From Magnolia sinica (Eukaryota; Streptophyta; Magnoliopsida; Magnoliales; Magnoliaceae), in the NCBI RefSeq assembly GCF_029962835.1, contig NC_080582.1:71978177-72042176 (forward strand): a DNA stretch of 64,000 bases, given 5' to 3'. Of this stretch, positions 1 through 12,300 are shown in pieces. The translations under genes and the position numbers were made by a program. Below the pieces are notes generated by a model. The model was not told the origin of the DNA. It ran no database searches and saw only the letters and a list, made by a program, of their open reading frames with translations. Numbering within the stretch: the first letter of the stretch is position 1; every line of letters starts with the position of its first letter.

Positions 1-807
1 TCAAAGGAGAGGCAGCTTGTTATAAATCAGATGCCACAAATCTTGGCATTACAACGCTGCTTGACCAATCGAGGCTTGCTCGACTCAAAGTCAAGCAAGC
101 TGTATTTTTTGGTCTCGACCAGTCGAGGGTCGACTTGACCGGTCAAGGCTCGCTCGACTCAAAGTCAAGGAAGCTGTATTTTTTGGTCTCGACCAGTCGA
201 GGGTCGGCTCGACCGGTCGAACGGGTCCTTCGACCAGTCGAGGACCTGGCTCAACTAGTCGGGGGTTACATAGATTCTGCGCAGATTTTGTGCGAATTGC
301 GTAAATTTGAGGCGATTTCGCAGAGGTACGGAAGGGGAGTTTCCTAAACTATAAATATGGGTCCCTATGGCTATTGTAGGGTATGCTAAGGCATTTTCAT
401 GACCAAGGTGAGAAAGAAAAGAGAGAGAGAGAGAGTGCTTGTGAAAGGGAGGATTCTGCTCATAGAGGTGATCTACTGCGTAGTTGACGTCTCAATACTT
501 CTACATCTTCGTGATCGGTGAGATCTCTTCGTTTTCATTATTCTCTTATTGTTCATCCACTCTTACGTAAGTAAAGAAGGTTTGATCTAAGCGGTATGTG
601 CTTATAATCAGTTGTAACGTTTTACTTCATAGTGAATTGTTGCTTTGGACTAGGTCCCATGGTTTTTACCTCTTTGAGGGTTTTTCACGTAAAATCTCTT
701 GTGTCGTATGGTTTGTGCTTTGATTTATTTCATTGCTTTATTATATCCTATAATTCTAGTATTTTTGGAAGGCGAGATCCTAAGGTTTTTGTGCAATACT
801 CCCAACA
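1..807 (+). mobile_element. Copia-type LTR, right part (solo or truncated)
   Basis: The stretch has the layout of a copia LTR read on the plus strand: a TATA box (ctataaatatggg near 350), a GA-rich leader, and a typical U5 end finishing in CTCCCAACA at 807. No initiator-Met primer site follows, so it is a 3' LTR or a solo LTR. Its start and left target duplication lie outside the window or are not identifiable. The family is inferred from the U5 wording only. Confidence 0.6.
61..232. repeat. 74-bp tandem repeat in LTR U3
   Basis: Two near-identical 74-bp units begin at 61 and 135, and a partial third begins at 209. Each contains TCGACCAGTCGAGG-type words and a TGTATTTTTTGG block. Expanded U3 repeats like this can carry promoter elements; that role is inference. 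Confidence 0.75.
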
Positions 808-1556
808 ATATGGTGGACAACTCACTACTGAGCAAATCTCTGAAGGGGTGTGCTGGCCACGTGATTTCGAGATAAGAGAACATTTAGTAAAGAGCGAACA
901 TGATCAAAAGGAGGTAAATAATATTAAATATTGCCACATAGGCAACAGTTATTCCCACGACTACACTAAGAGTTTTGTAAATAATAGAAGAAGACACGGA
1001 GAGAAGGATCCATCCAATAACACAACAACAATGAAAACTCAATCAATCAACCAACATCAAGTATTTATCCTTAGTCTCTAGAAGCATTTTAGCTATAATT
1101 TCCTTTCATCTAATGCTTGCATACTGGACCTAAAGGAAGACTTTAGTTTTAGGAATCGTCCACATATGCTTGTACGTTGTGTCGATAGTAACTTGTAATC
1201 TTCGGTATTAATCGATCATCTCTCATTAATGTACTGCTCTACGAAGCACTCTGTTGCTCTCAAACAGGTCGGTGATTCCAACTTTAGTGGTAAATTCTCA
1301 TCTTTTCACATCCATTTTCGACTTTCACATTTATTTCTGGATTTCACATTCATTTTTGACCCATTTCCGCTTGACTATATAGTTGTTGCACCTTTAAAAG
1401 TCGTTAGTTTTTCAAGACAAAAAGAACTCAATGGAGGAATATCCACAACCTCCACAAATCGCCTGATATCACATTCAACGGTTGGCTTAATAAATGACAG
1501 GTTGTGTTTGAGACCAAGTACCACTTTATCTCAACGTCAGGGATAAGTTGGTTTTT
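808..1556. other. Anonymous sequence
   Basis: No gene, RNA or repeat is recognised here. Short open frames (for example 632-1081 and 1229-1546) have no familiar motifs, and the first runs across the LTR border. The flank at 808 is AT-rich and looks like ordinary intergenic DNA. Confidence 0.4.
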
Positions 1557-1890
1557 CTTTCTTTCCTCCTCTTTTAACATTCTACATTGGCCATACTTGT
1601 TAGATCCATTTAAGGAAGGCTAAGATCCCACGTGTCCTGCTATGTGCATTGTGCTCTTAAATGTCTACTCGCACGAATATCCATAGCAATTCTCAAATAG
1701 AACCAAACTATGACGGATAAAGCATCGGCCCCACCTAACAAAGATCATATCTACTCGGTTGAGTTATTTCATACTCTAATCGAATTTGATTCTTTCTAAG
1801 CACGCACAGAGAAATCATACACGTGTCATTCAAATATGTCAAATAAAACCATCCAAATCATAGAATCCACTACAGATAGTTCATAATTAC
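1557..1890 (+). repeat. Copy 1 of a direct duplication (mate at 24868)
   Basis: This block aligns in the same orientation with 24868-25235 at roughly 80% by eye, from a pyrimidine-rich start through CACGTGTCCTGC, CATATCTACTCGG, ACACGTGTCA and GAATCCACT.CAGATAGT. Both copies keep two ACGTG cores (G-box or ABRE type). The sequence has no coding frame. It may be a duplicated promoter segment or an unrecognised non-coding transposon. Confidence 0.7.
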
Positions 1891-2214
1891 ATAACAATTA
1901 ATACCATAATTTTTAGGTCTTTTCCTTGTCCTTTTGAAGCCTTCGATTTGAACTCACTAACTCTTTTAACTTGAACAGTTACTATTCTTCGTTGCACTTA
2001 TCCCATGATCCGCCTCACCAGATTAGCTAATAGGCCAGGCCGGCCCACTCATTAGGTGGGCCGAACCTAAAATGGATCTATGGTATCGATCTAATTTGCG
2101 TGAATGTGTCATATGCCTGATTGTGGAACATTTCTAATATGGGAAAACAAATAAGATTCTTAGCAAGATTTTTTTTACTGACACATGACTTCAAATCAAG
2201 TCCAGACTCACCTC

Positions 2215-2493
2215 CAGGGGAGTGGATTGCCTGTGACCCTTATCTCTGTGCTCGGAGATGTGTGGGGCCTATAAAGATGTTTGTGACAAATCCACTTCGT
2301 CCATCTGTTTTGAAAGACCACAGTAAGACACGATTTTAAAAATCAGGCTAATCCAGAACTCATGTGGGCCATACCACACGAAACAGTGGGGATTGAAGGC
2401 CTGGTGGTGATAAAAGTTTAGTATTAGGATGATATTTGTTCCTACAGTTTATTTGAGTAGTAATAATTTTATTAACGGTTTGGATGGTAGATT
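2215..2493. mobile_element. Left arm of a palindromic MITE, split by Copia-A
   Basis: The arm starts with a terminus reading AGTGGATTGCCTGTGACCC. It contains MITE words (gtccatctgttttgaaagacca, ctcatgtgggccataccac) that reappear inverted at about 22770-22980. It stops exactly where the Copia-A LTR starts (2494). The other arm resumes 20.3 kb to the right. Confidence 0.65.
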
Positions 2494-2907
2494 TGTTGGG
2501 GAACTGTGGAAGCACAAATAGACAAATCAAACAAAGTACATACAATTGTACAACCAAGCTCAAACAAGAACAATCTGAATTTTACATGGAAAAACTCTTG
2601 CGGGAAAAAACCAGGGCATAAAACGACGAGTGATGTACTATGAAAGCAGAAATTAGACAGTGTCTTACCGATTCAAATAAGCCTCGAATCTCATTCCTTA
2701 GACTTTAGCTATGCCCTTGAACCCTTAATAACAAATTAGAAAGCCCTAATACACCATTACTCCTCTCAAATCCCGATTGCACTTGTTATATATAGTGTTA
2801 TAACTGGAATAAGAAACAACTTACGCACTTACACAATTCTACGCACATCTTCGATGACATTAACACCTCATCGAGGATCTGTTGATGGCATTGAACTCAT
2901 TCGATGC

Positions 2908-5900
2908 TGTAACACCCCAGGTTTTCAGGGGCCGTGTAGGAACTCGGCCTCCAAATTCCCGGGTGTCGCTTATATCTTAATTATGGCGATTTGTACATAA
3001 ATTAGTTTAAATGAGCAATAAAGGAATTGGCTGGAACATAAACCATGACCACAACTAATCTACTGAAATAAATGCGACTAAGAACTACAAGTCTATAAGA
3101 ATATCAAACGGGTCACACAAGGCGTCGCCCAAAAATTTATAAAATAAATGTCCAAAAGAAATGGTGTGATAGATCCACAACTCAACAACCCATAATCAAC
3201 CCGCACAGTCTACGGTGATCTGCCCATAAGCTGGAAGTAAGAAGCTCTTCTTCCTCATCCATGCTCACCTTGCTCGGCTCGTCGAGCTCCGCCTTACCTG
3301 CTTCTAGTAAATGTTCTGGTTGGTATTTTAAAACACTGTCCTAGAGTGGGAGTAAGTAGCTAACTCAGTGGTTACTATTAGCCTTAAGTTATAACAAACA
3401 TCAATTATATGATGAATTTAATGAAAGACATACATTCATAGATCTCTAAATAGTCTTGTTAATACATATACATGTATTATGATATGTGCATGACCTCACA
3501 ACAACACTCCCTCGAGCGACTTCGTCTAACAATCGTGCATGACCAATACTTCCTCATTGCGACCTCAACTGCCAAGTCGCCAACCTAACTAGTGCAATGC
3601 GATCGTGATCGTGTTAGCCGAGTTTTTAATTAATTTCGTTTATCTAACAGATTGAGAAAACCGGTACACCCCACGTATCATTGCCCTCAACTAGTTACGA
3701 GGCCAAGGCCCCTCAAAGTGCGAGGCCAGGACCCCGCAATCCTTGATCCCATCGGGTTCCCCATTCTCGATTTCAAGCACATGGGGAGTGCTGAGAAAAG
3801 GGATAGCTCGCGGTCACTATGGGGAGGCTCGTCACCCCAGCGTAGGCCGACAGCTCAGACATAGTGTCCCAGTCCACCATGCCAGGCTCTCGAGTCAGTG
3901 GATCAGTTTCAAATGGTTATCAATAGGCTTCAGTGGTTGAAGGGTGTTTTAGGTTCCATACAAGCGTGAGCAGACATAGCTAACAAACATGGTTGGTCAG
4001 TAAGTGAACTAGACCGTGAGAGTTCAGGCGAGTACATGATGGACGACATTGAGTACAAGCGACCCATGTAGTCCAACTACTATCGCCCGTTCGCATCCTT
4101 CCAAACCCGCTGGGAGTACAAACATACAACAAGGATTAATGCTAGCACAAACATACAACAAGGATTTTATGCAATCATACATACTACAAGGAAGGTTACA
4201 CTAAAATCACATATGAGACGAACATGCCACTCCAAATCAAGCCCAATCATGTTGAAGAACAAATAACCAACACTTAACCATTTCATGGGATTTAGGAAGA
4301 CCTATTATGTAGGGTCATACATGCCACAAGGAAGGTTACACTAGAATCACATATGAGACGAACATGCCACTCCAAATCAAGCATAATCATGTTGAGGAAC
4401 AAATAACCAACACTTAACCATTTCATGGGACTTAAGGAGACTTATTATGTAGGGTCTTGGTTAGGTTCTCTTTAGATTACTCAAACACATCATCCTAACA
4501 TTCATAATCATTAAACTCATAGTAAAATTGGTGCTAGGCCACCTAAGGATAATAGTCCGCACCTTGTGACGAAGCGCTCAATCCAAGGCGCCCGTAGGGT
4601 TATGGTGTTAGAAAATCATTATTGAAATGCCTAAATAAGCATACAAGCTTGTAAGAATTAGAATGAATTTAACCCAAGACCTAAACCTACAAACATAACT
4701 CCATACTTACCTTCAATCGTCGCCGAATCGACACCAATGAAGGACGATGTTGCTATAGAGGAGATGAGAGGGTGAAGGTGCACAAACCCTCATGCTTCCA
4801 AGCTCTCCCTTTCTCTTTCTCCTCTTTCTCTTCTCCCTTTCTCCCTTTCTTTCTTCTAGGGTAAATTCATATAGGGAGAGGGCTGCCTAAATGAAACCCT
4901 TATATAATGTCAAATTTGGTGTAAATGGCCCCAAGGACTAGGTTTTTACTATACTAACCCTATGGGAGGGTCTTTCTAACCTCTAGGGCCCACTATGGGG
5001 GCGTACATATTAATATACACCATAGGATAGTTAGCCCTAACGATGATCTACGTATGGACATGATCGGCCTGCCATTTGGATGCGCCAATCGACAGATATG
5101 ATTAGAAGTCTGTTTAACGGTCACCGATGGTCGATCGGGGCCATGGCTATACGGATATGAGAAAGGAAATATCCTTACTCTATGTGTGAAGTTTGGTCGT
5201 AAACCGACAGTCCGAAATCCTCAACTTTGCATAAGAGTGGACGACCAATTCACTTAAGTTTCAGCTTCTTCCTTTAGGGTATTTGCACTTCTCATGCACT
5301 CATGCTTTAGCTCAAGTTGAGCAGTTCTGGACAGTACCCAGGTTCGACTCCAGCGATGGACGTCAAGCCCAGTAAGATAGAGATTATTATATAGTTTTGG
5401 AACTAGTGGCCCACTAACGAGCAGTCTAGAGCTTGTTCGAAAAATCGGGGCATTTCTGGAATAAATTAGGTATTGAAATTTCTCATGAGCAATGATTAGG
5501 ATTTAGATTAACTATGGTCATAGCGTGGCCTAGTTATAAGTAGTGAAAGTGAAGATTTGGTCATGTTTACTCTAAACTATCGGTTTTAGGCTAAAAGAGT
5601 AACGGGGTTGATTTGGTCTATTAGTTAAGATCCGGGCCTTATTAACTCAGCTTCGGTCAGATCTTTAATTTAGTTATGATTGTCATGATTAGTTAGCGAT
5701 GAGTCGGTTAGATTTTGGGCACTACGTGAGTAAATTATGGGGCTAAACTTGATGTTCAAGTCATCGAGCGGATTCGTTAGCTTCCTACAGTTGATTAATC
5801 GGACTTGTGCGGTTCTTTACTGGTATCACTCGTGTATAAACTAACATTGAGTGCTAATGGTCAGTAAGTGATAATATAAGTTAATTACAAAAAAATTAAG

Positions 5901-5921
5901 GATTTTTAGAAATCCAACACA
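2908..5921 (-). mobile_element. Solo LTR of a gypsy-type element, nested in the Copia-A 3' LTR
   Basis: The left edge TGTAACACCCCAGG is, read on the minus strand, the common chromovirus LTR end GGGGTGTTACA. A minus-strand TATA box with GA-rich leader is visible (plus cccttatata near 4898, preceded by a CTTT-rich tract at about 4797-4857). No polyprotein is present. The right border is my best guess (ending aacaca at 5921). The 5 bases left of the start (GATGC) are not found at that border, so the boundary is uncertain. Confidence 0.5.
4176..4456. repeat. 140-bp tandem duplication
   Basis: Two units start at 4176 and 4316, each running from catacat..acaaggaagg to tattatgtagggtc. They differ at only about ten positions. 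The duplication lies inside the solo LTR and appears recent relative to it. Confidence 0.85.
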
Positions 5922-6109
5922 GTAAAAATCCAGGAATTACAGATATCATCTAGTAGAAACCCTAAAATGTTCCAGCAACTAACATGAATTTTTCAGATTT
6001 TCTCGATGGGATTAAGCATCTATGATGACACCAAGTGGTTTGTCGATCGCATCGACAGACCCCCGTTATTAACAGATTTAAGACATCAACGACAATCTCC
6101 ACCATGTCT

Positions 6110-9100
6110 TCAATTTTCATTCTCCATAGCTTTTTATCAATTCTTGTCTTTAATTCTGCCTTCCATAATAACTCCATCATTATTTCTCGTGCACACTCCG
6201 TTTTCCATTTACGCCCTCGCCAAGCCTAGAAAAATTGTATAGAATTTGAACTTCTCTATGTGAACCACATTCGTAAGCATGTCAGCCGAATTCATGGTTA
6301 CGTGAATCTTTTTAGAGTCATGCCTCATTTCTTAAGCAACTGTCGGATAAAATGATGAGACACATCAATATGTTCAGTATATGAGTAATAAACATAATTC
6401 TTAGCCAAATTAGCGTGCTTCCGCTGTCACAATTGACTAGCATGACCTCCAACTGAAGCTCCAACTGATTTATTTTTCCTCTTAACCAAACATCTTCCTT
6501 GAATGCTTCAGTCACTGCCATATACTCAAATTCGGTCGTGGAAAGAGCTACCACAGACTGAAGCTTCGACATCTAACTAATCGCTCCACCCACTAGCATG
6601 AACGAGTAACTGAAATTCGACCTTCTATTATCTACACTACCCATGTAATTTGAATCCACATAGCCTACTAACTTATTCCCTGATTTTTCAAACGATAAGA
6701 TGTAGTCCTACATACCTCGAATATATCGAAGTAGCCATCTCGCTAGCTCCCAGTGTTGCTTGACGGGGTTAGATGTGTAACTGCCAATAACACCCACCGC
6801 ATGTGAAATATTTGGTTCTATACAGACCATGACATATATCAAGCTGTTAACTGTGCTCGAATAAGATACACAAGACATAACCTACTTTTCTTCATCTATT
6901 TCATAATATTGTTCAGAAGAAAGCTTAAAATGAGCTGTGTGGGGAACGTTGACTTTCTTTGCCTTATCCATCCTATACTTCATTAATATCTTCTCAAGGT
7001 ATTCTACTTGAGATAACCATATTCTGCTCCTCTTCCTGTCTCTGTGTATGTCAATACTAATAACCCTCCTCAAATCTTTTATAGTGAATGTCCCTAATAC
7101 CTGAGCCTTCAGTATATCGATCTCAGTTATGCTATGACTGACAATAAGCATGTCATTAACATACAATACCAAGCTTTTTGTAAAAAAATTCTCATCACCC
7201 AATGTCTTGTAATAGACATAATTATCATATTACTCCTGGTAAACTTCTGACTCACCATGAAATAATCAATTTTTTTACACTAATGCCTAGGAGACTTTTT
7301 GAGGCTGTACAACGACTTCTTCAACATGCGAACCTTGTTCTCTTCCCCTTGTATTTCAAAATCTTTTGGTTGCTACATGTAAATATGCTCTTCCAATTTT
7401 TCATGGATGGTAATTTTCACATCTATTTGTTCTAGCTTGAGATTGTATTGGGCAAACAACACTAATACGAATCTGATAGATATTTGCTTCACCACAGACG
7501 CAAATATCTCAATGAAGTTAATACATTCTCTCTGATTATATCTCTTCGCTACTAACCTTTCTTTGTACCTATCATGTTTCTTCTCAAAGATCCACTTGCA
7601 CCTGATTATTTTTGGTCGACGGGAAGCTCCACCAGCTCCCATGTCTCATTCTTACACAGGGAGTCCATTTCATTACGCATTGTTGCTTTCCACTTTTCGA
7701 TATCTAAATCGTCAAGAGCCTCCTAAAAAGTTGATGGTACCACTCATCCATAATAAGGGCAAATGCAACATTCGAGCCATCCCTGTATCTCATTGATAAC
7801 CTACGATCCCTTGGGGATTCTTTCTCACAAGTGGCTGCTCCACTTGCTCCTATACCTCTATCTGCGTTTCTATATCAGCCCGTGTTTTATCTCTGTATAT
7901 CTAAATGTCCATAATTGACTTTTCCACTTCCTTATGCTCATCATTACGAAACAAGGATCCCTCGTCAAATTTGACGTCATAACTAAGGATGATTTTCCGT
8001 ATGACCTGGTCATATAGCATATACGTCTTCACACCATTATCATAGCTGATAAAGATGTACTTTTTAATCATTTAGTCTAGTTTATCTCTTTCAACTGATG
8101 GTACATGAGAGTAAACATCGTAACTAAATTCTCGCAGCCTGAGTAGTCTATCTGCTGATTACTCCACACTTCTTTTGAAATTTTACAATCAATAGTCGTA
8201 AAAATGGACTGATTCACTAAGTAACAAGCCGTGTTAACGACCTTAGTTCACATTTCCTTGCCCAACCCAACATTATTAATCATGCATCGAGCCTTTTCTA
8301 AGAGAGTCTAATTCATCCGCTCAGTCACACCGTTCTACTTTAGTGTATGGCGCATTGTGTTGTACCTCATGATCTCTTCATCCTTACAATACCGATTGAA
8401 TTCTCCAAAAGTGAACTCCCCACCATTATCTATCATTAACACTTTCACTTTTTGTCATGACTATTTTTCACCATTGCCTTCAACTGTTTTAAGTTGGTAA
8501 AACTTCAAATTTATTTTTCATAAAACAAACCCACGCTTTTCTGGAATAGTCGTCAATGAACATGACAAAGCATGACGACCCTGCATAAGAAACCATGGGT
8601 GATGGCTCCCATACATCATAATGCACATAATCTAGACCCCCATTATAAACATGTTTTACATTTTTAAAAGACAACCTCGACCGTTTACCATATATACAGT
8701 GCTTGCATATACTAAAATCAATACTTTTAAAATCTAGAATCAAATGACGATCAGAAAGTACCTTCATGCCTCACTCGCTCATGTGGCTCAGGTGTGCATG
8801 CCACATATATGTAGACGTGAAATTCGCTATAGACGTTGCAACTCCATAAGATGAAGTACTCCTAATCAACCTGTAAAGATTTTCATTTTCCACGCCTTTA
8901 TGAATATAAGTGCCCCCTTTAAAACTTTAAGGACACGATCAAACTTGGTGAATTTGCACTATAATGTCTCGAGTGTACCCAGAGATATCAAGCTCTTCCT
9001 CAACCCAGGAACGTGTCTTATTTTGGTCAAGACATGCTCCATGCCATCAAACATCTTAATGCGCATCGATCCAACACCAACCATGTTATAGGCAATGTCA

Positions 9101-9582
9101 TTACCCATAGATACTTGACCACCATTGCACTCATTGTAACTAGTGAACTAACTCTTATAATGGGTCATGTAGTACGAAGCCCCCATATCTAAAATTCATG
9201 TGGTACGAAGCCCCCATATCCAAAATCCATTCTCCGTCAAAGTACCCAGCCTTTGATGGAATCATCACGTCACTATCATTCGTCTCCTTAATGGATTCTG
9301 CAATCTTGGCCCTCCTTAAAAAAACTCTCTGAATTTTCCTTACTCGACTTAGGATTCTTACAATCCTTCTTTATGCTCCCGATCATGTCATAATTCCAGC
9401 ACTTCAACTTTCCTTTGCCCTTGCTCTTAGATTTGGACCTTGATCATGAAGATCTACTATCTCACTCAGAATTTCTCCCCCTCGTAACCAGTGTATCTAT
9501 GAAAGTACTCATATCACCATTTTTCTTTCTCATCGCCTTCGACTGAAAGGTTGAGATAACAGTCTCAACACTAATGGTCGTG
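6110..9582 (-). pseudogene. Copia-A pol region (zinc knuckle, protease, integrase, RT, RNase H), decayed
   Basis: Reading leftwards on the minus strand, the order is the copia order. A gag C-terminus has a damaged zinc knuckle (CWNYDMIGSIKKDC, second Cys and His lost) near 9400. The protease has WILDMGASYYMTH near 9220. Integrase remnants (YVHYDVWEP, MFIDDYSRKAWV) lie at 8489-8767. RT pieces (CKWIFEKK..RYKERLVAK) lie at 7373-7642. A degenerate active site YVNDML, in place of YVDDML, lies in 6882-7202. RNase H ([20 protein letters not shown]) lies at 6318-6572. Stops and frameshifts separate the blocks, so no functional polyprotein is possible. Gag upstream is continuous across the 12-kb solo-LTR insertion at 9583. 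Confidence 0.85.
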
Positions 9583-10870
9583 TTATCTGTAAGGCCCGCA
9601 TCTTAGGCCGTACCGTTCCGTAGACTCCCAAGGTCCTCCCGGTTGAATTTCGGCAACCCGCGATCTATAACAGGTATTTGCGCATGATCCTAAGCCGAGT
9701 CCTATATATTTGAGTCGACTCGACTCGAGACTTGTACCAGTGCGATCGCGCCATCGTCGCGGTTCCAACGCCGCGTCGCATGCGCCGATGCGATACCTAG
9801 GCTAGGAGTCATGGGCCCACTCATATTTCAAAAAAATATCGTGCGTTGTGAATCCCGAGAGAAACTCTGCCCTAAACATCGCATCAATCCACCAATCAAA
9901 GTCAAGTACAACCCATCACTTTATTCCATCTCCAAGTGCAAGCAACCATCCCTCTCTGATTCCCAAAGTCAACCAAACCCATACTCTCCTTACAAACCCA
10001 TCACTCACCCATCAGACCCATCCCTCTCCCTACATCACATCTCTCTCTCTCTCATTCTCTAACTATTCCCAAGCAAGAGAGCCAATGTCCAAGCAATCCC
10101 TAAAGGAGAGAGAACCCCAAGTGTGGCCCACTTCCTACCACCCAATCTCCCATCTTAGCCATCCAACTTTCATAATCTTCCATTAAAGAATGAGCTTAGG
10201 AGCCAAGGAGTCCAAGGAGCTAAAGAATGAGGCCATTGGGGGGGGGTGATCCACCATTAATTTTCATTTTTGGGACCACATGTGGTGGGACCCGTTTGAA
10301 GCATGCAATGTAAGAAATGGAGGGCCATAGTAGCAGGGTCCCTCCTCTCCATCGCGATCTCTCTCTCTCTCTCTCTTTCATTTTTGAGATGATATGGCCA
10401 TGTGGCCCACCCGAATGGACCCCACTTGAAGTATGCATTTTATCCATGCCGTCCATCGAATGGGCCTACCCGGCATCCGATCTGAATAGGCCTAGATGTA
10501 GGGAAAACACAAATATCAGAGTGATCCAAATCAGGTGGGCCATGTCCGTGTGGGACCCACCAAGATGTTGTGTTATATCCATACCGTCTGGCGTCCCTGG
10601 ACACTGGACGTGGTAACCGTGCAGTGTGAATTAACAGTGTGGTGTAAACTGACAGTGAGGTGTGCTGACAAAAAATAATAAAAAAATATAAATTAAATAC
10701 TATTATATAATATATATAGTGAGAGAGAGGAAAGTGGGGTGGCCCGCCTACGTGGGACCCACCATATGATGTTTATGCAGCCGTCCATTTCTGGACGGGT
10801 GGAGCCCACCGTGATGTATGTTTATATTTCATGCCGTCCATGCATCTGGCGAGCTCGTCTTGAGGCTCTG

Positions 10871-10873
<3 letters not shown>

Positions 10874-10931
<58 letters not shown>
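10874..10931. repeat. (TA)n microsatellite in LTR copy A
   Basis: About 28 TA units interrupt the LTR. The matching position in copy B (57277-57370) also carries a TA run, so the microsatellite is an old LTR feature. Confidence 0.95.
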
Positions 10932-10936
<5 letters not shown>

Positions 10937-11280
10937 ACAATAATAAAAATGAAGCAGATTTAAATCGCTGGTGGGCCACGTTCGTGGACCCACCCATGAT
11001 GTATCCGTTATATCCAAACCGTCCATTCACTTAGTGAGCTCAATCTAAGGCTTGAGGCAAAGAGGCAGATCCATATATCAGGTGGACCACACTGCAGAAA
11101 TAGTGGGGAATGAACGCCTACCATTGAAACCCCTTTTGGGAGTACAGGAGTTTTGGATAATCATGAAATTTGTTTTCCTCTTTGTCCAGGTCTTTGTGAC
11201 CTTGTGAACAGATTGGATGGAAAATAAACGTTATGGTGGGGTCCACCTTGATGTATGTGTTGTACATCCATGTTGTTCAT

Positions 11281-11830
11281 CTAGTGGGCCCATTTGGGAG
11301 GAGTAGGCCCACCTGCTGGTTGTGCTAGCCCACCTGCTATGTGGCTCAGCGTGACGTATGTGAGGCCCAGATGGAGAGGCCCATTGTGATGAATATTGGG
11401 CCCATGAATGAGGCCCGATGTGATATATACAAGGCCCATATGACAGGGCCCACCTGCTTGAATCTGAGGCCCATGGGCAAGGCCCATTGTGATGTATTCA
11501 TGGCCTATGGGCAAGGCCCATTAGTGCGGCCCATTGATGCAACCCAATTGATGTATATGAAGCCCATTGGTGCGGCCCGTGGATGCGGTCCACTTGATGT
11601 ATATGAGGCCCACTGGTGCGGGCCATGTGTTATGGCTGACTCAATATATATGAGGCCCATTGGTGCGACTCATGGATGTGATCCACTTGATGTATTTGAT
11701 GGCCCATGGGTTGAGGCCCAATGTGATGGATATAAGGGCCACGAGTGAGGCCCAATGAGACGTCTGTGGGGCCTTTGTATGGGGTCGAATGTGATGTATA
11801 TGAGGTCCATTGCGATGTGTGATTACTCCA
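11281..11830. repeat. GGCCCA-type minisatellite in LTR copy A
   Basis: An irregular array of about 30-40-bp units, each with a GGCCCAT/C core followed by GTGATGTATATGAGG-like sequence. It corresponds to the inverted array at 55630-56045 in copy B. The open frames seen across it are repeat artefacts. Confidence 0.85.
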
Positions 11831-11940
11831 TGATGTATGTAATGATGATCATAATGGGCCATACCTTGGGAGCAATGATGGTTTAATATCCACATTGATG
11901 GGTAATGATGGTTAAATGTCCACATTCTAACCTTCCCTTT

Positions 11941-11975
11941 GGGCCTGTTTGGTTTTCTCGAATAACAGTATTCGG
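11941..11975 (+). repeat. Left terminal inverted repeat of the Harbinger element
   Basis: Begins GGGCCTGTTTGGTTTTC and continues to AACAGTATTCGG. It differs from the right end at 4 of 35 positions. Confidence 0.9.
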
Positions 11976-12179
11976 CCTGCAATGGGCAATTATGACTTTT
12001 CACATGTGTTTGATTTTTAATGGTATTCAAAAGTAAATTAAAGAACGCTGTAGTTGGTGGGAAACGACAGTAGATCAGATGCCATATCCTGCTAAAATGC
12101 AGGTGCTTGAATGTAATCGTCTGACGACCGTCTGTCAGACTGAAATGGGTATGGTGGTCCGCGGGACACCGTACCATTT

Positions 12180-12299
12180 AAACCGTTCATAATACAAAAC
12201 ACACATATGCACTTCGGTATTTCATTTCCGCACAGAAAACATCTCTCTTCCCTCCATTTGCAGCAAGAGCGGATTGATAGATGGCGACCCACATGCAAG
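12180..12299 (+). promoter_or_regulatory. Putative leader exon of the Harbinger element
   Basis: A pyrimidine-rich stretch (ctctcttccctcc) is followed by ATGGCGACCCACATGCAAG and then a consensus 5' splice site (gtaaga, from 12300). This looks like the first transcribed exon of the element, placed about 240 bp inside the left end. Which downstream gene it feeds cannot be told from sequence. Confidence 0.35.
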
Positions 12300-12300
12300 G

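Larger units (their letters stand above)
2494..6094 (-). repeat. 3' LTR of Copia-A, interrupted by a solo LTR
   Basis: The plus-strand left edge (TGTTGGGGAACTGTG) matches the edge of the 5' LTR at 22311 for about 180 bp. The right edge ends in CGACA at 6094, next to a purine tract (ggtggagat on the minus strand). A minus-strand TATA-like run (plus tatatatag) is at about 2787. The LTR is about 0.6 kb once the nested sequence is removed. Confidence 0.7.

Noticed and set aside
10773..11030. Open frames made of Ile-Tyr repeats
   Set aside because: Translation of the TA microsatellite.
11281..11830. Regular repeats with spacers, possible CRISPR-like array
   Set aside because: Units are degenerate and contiguous, without unique spacers, inside a plant LTR. 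It is a minisatellite.
11641..12177. 178-codon minus-strand open frame
   Set aside because: It spans the minisatellite, the transposon border and the inverted repeat; the frame is a product of repeat composition.
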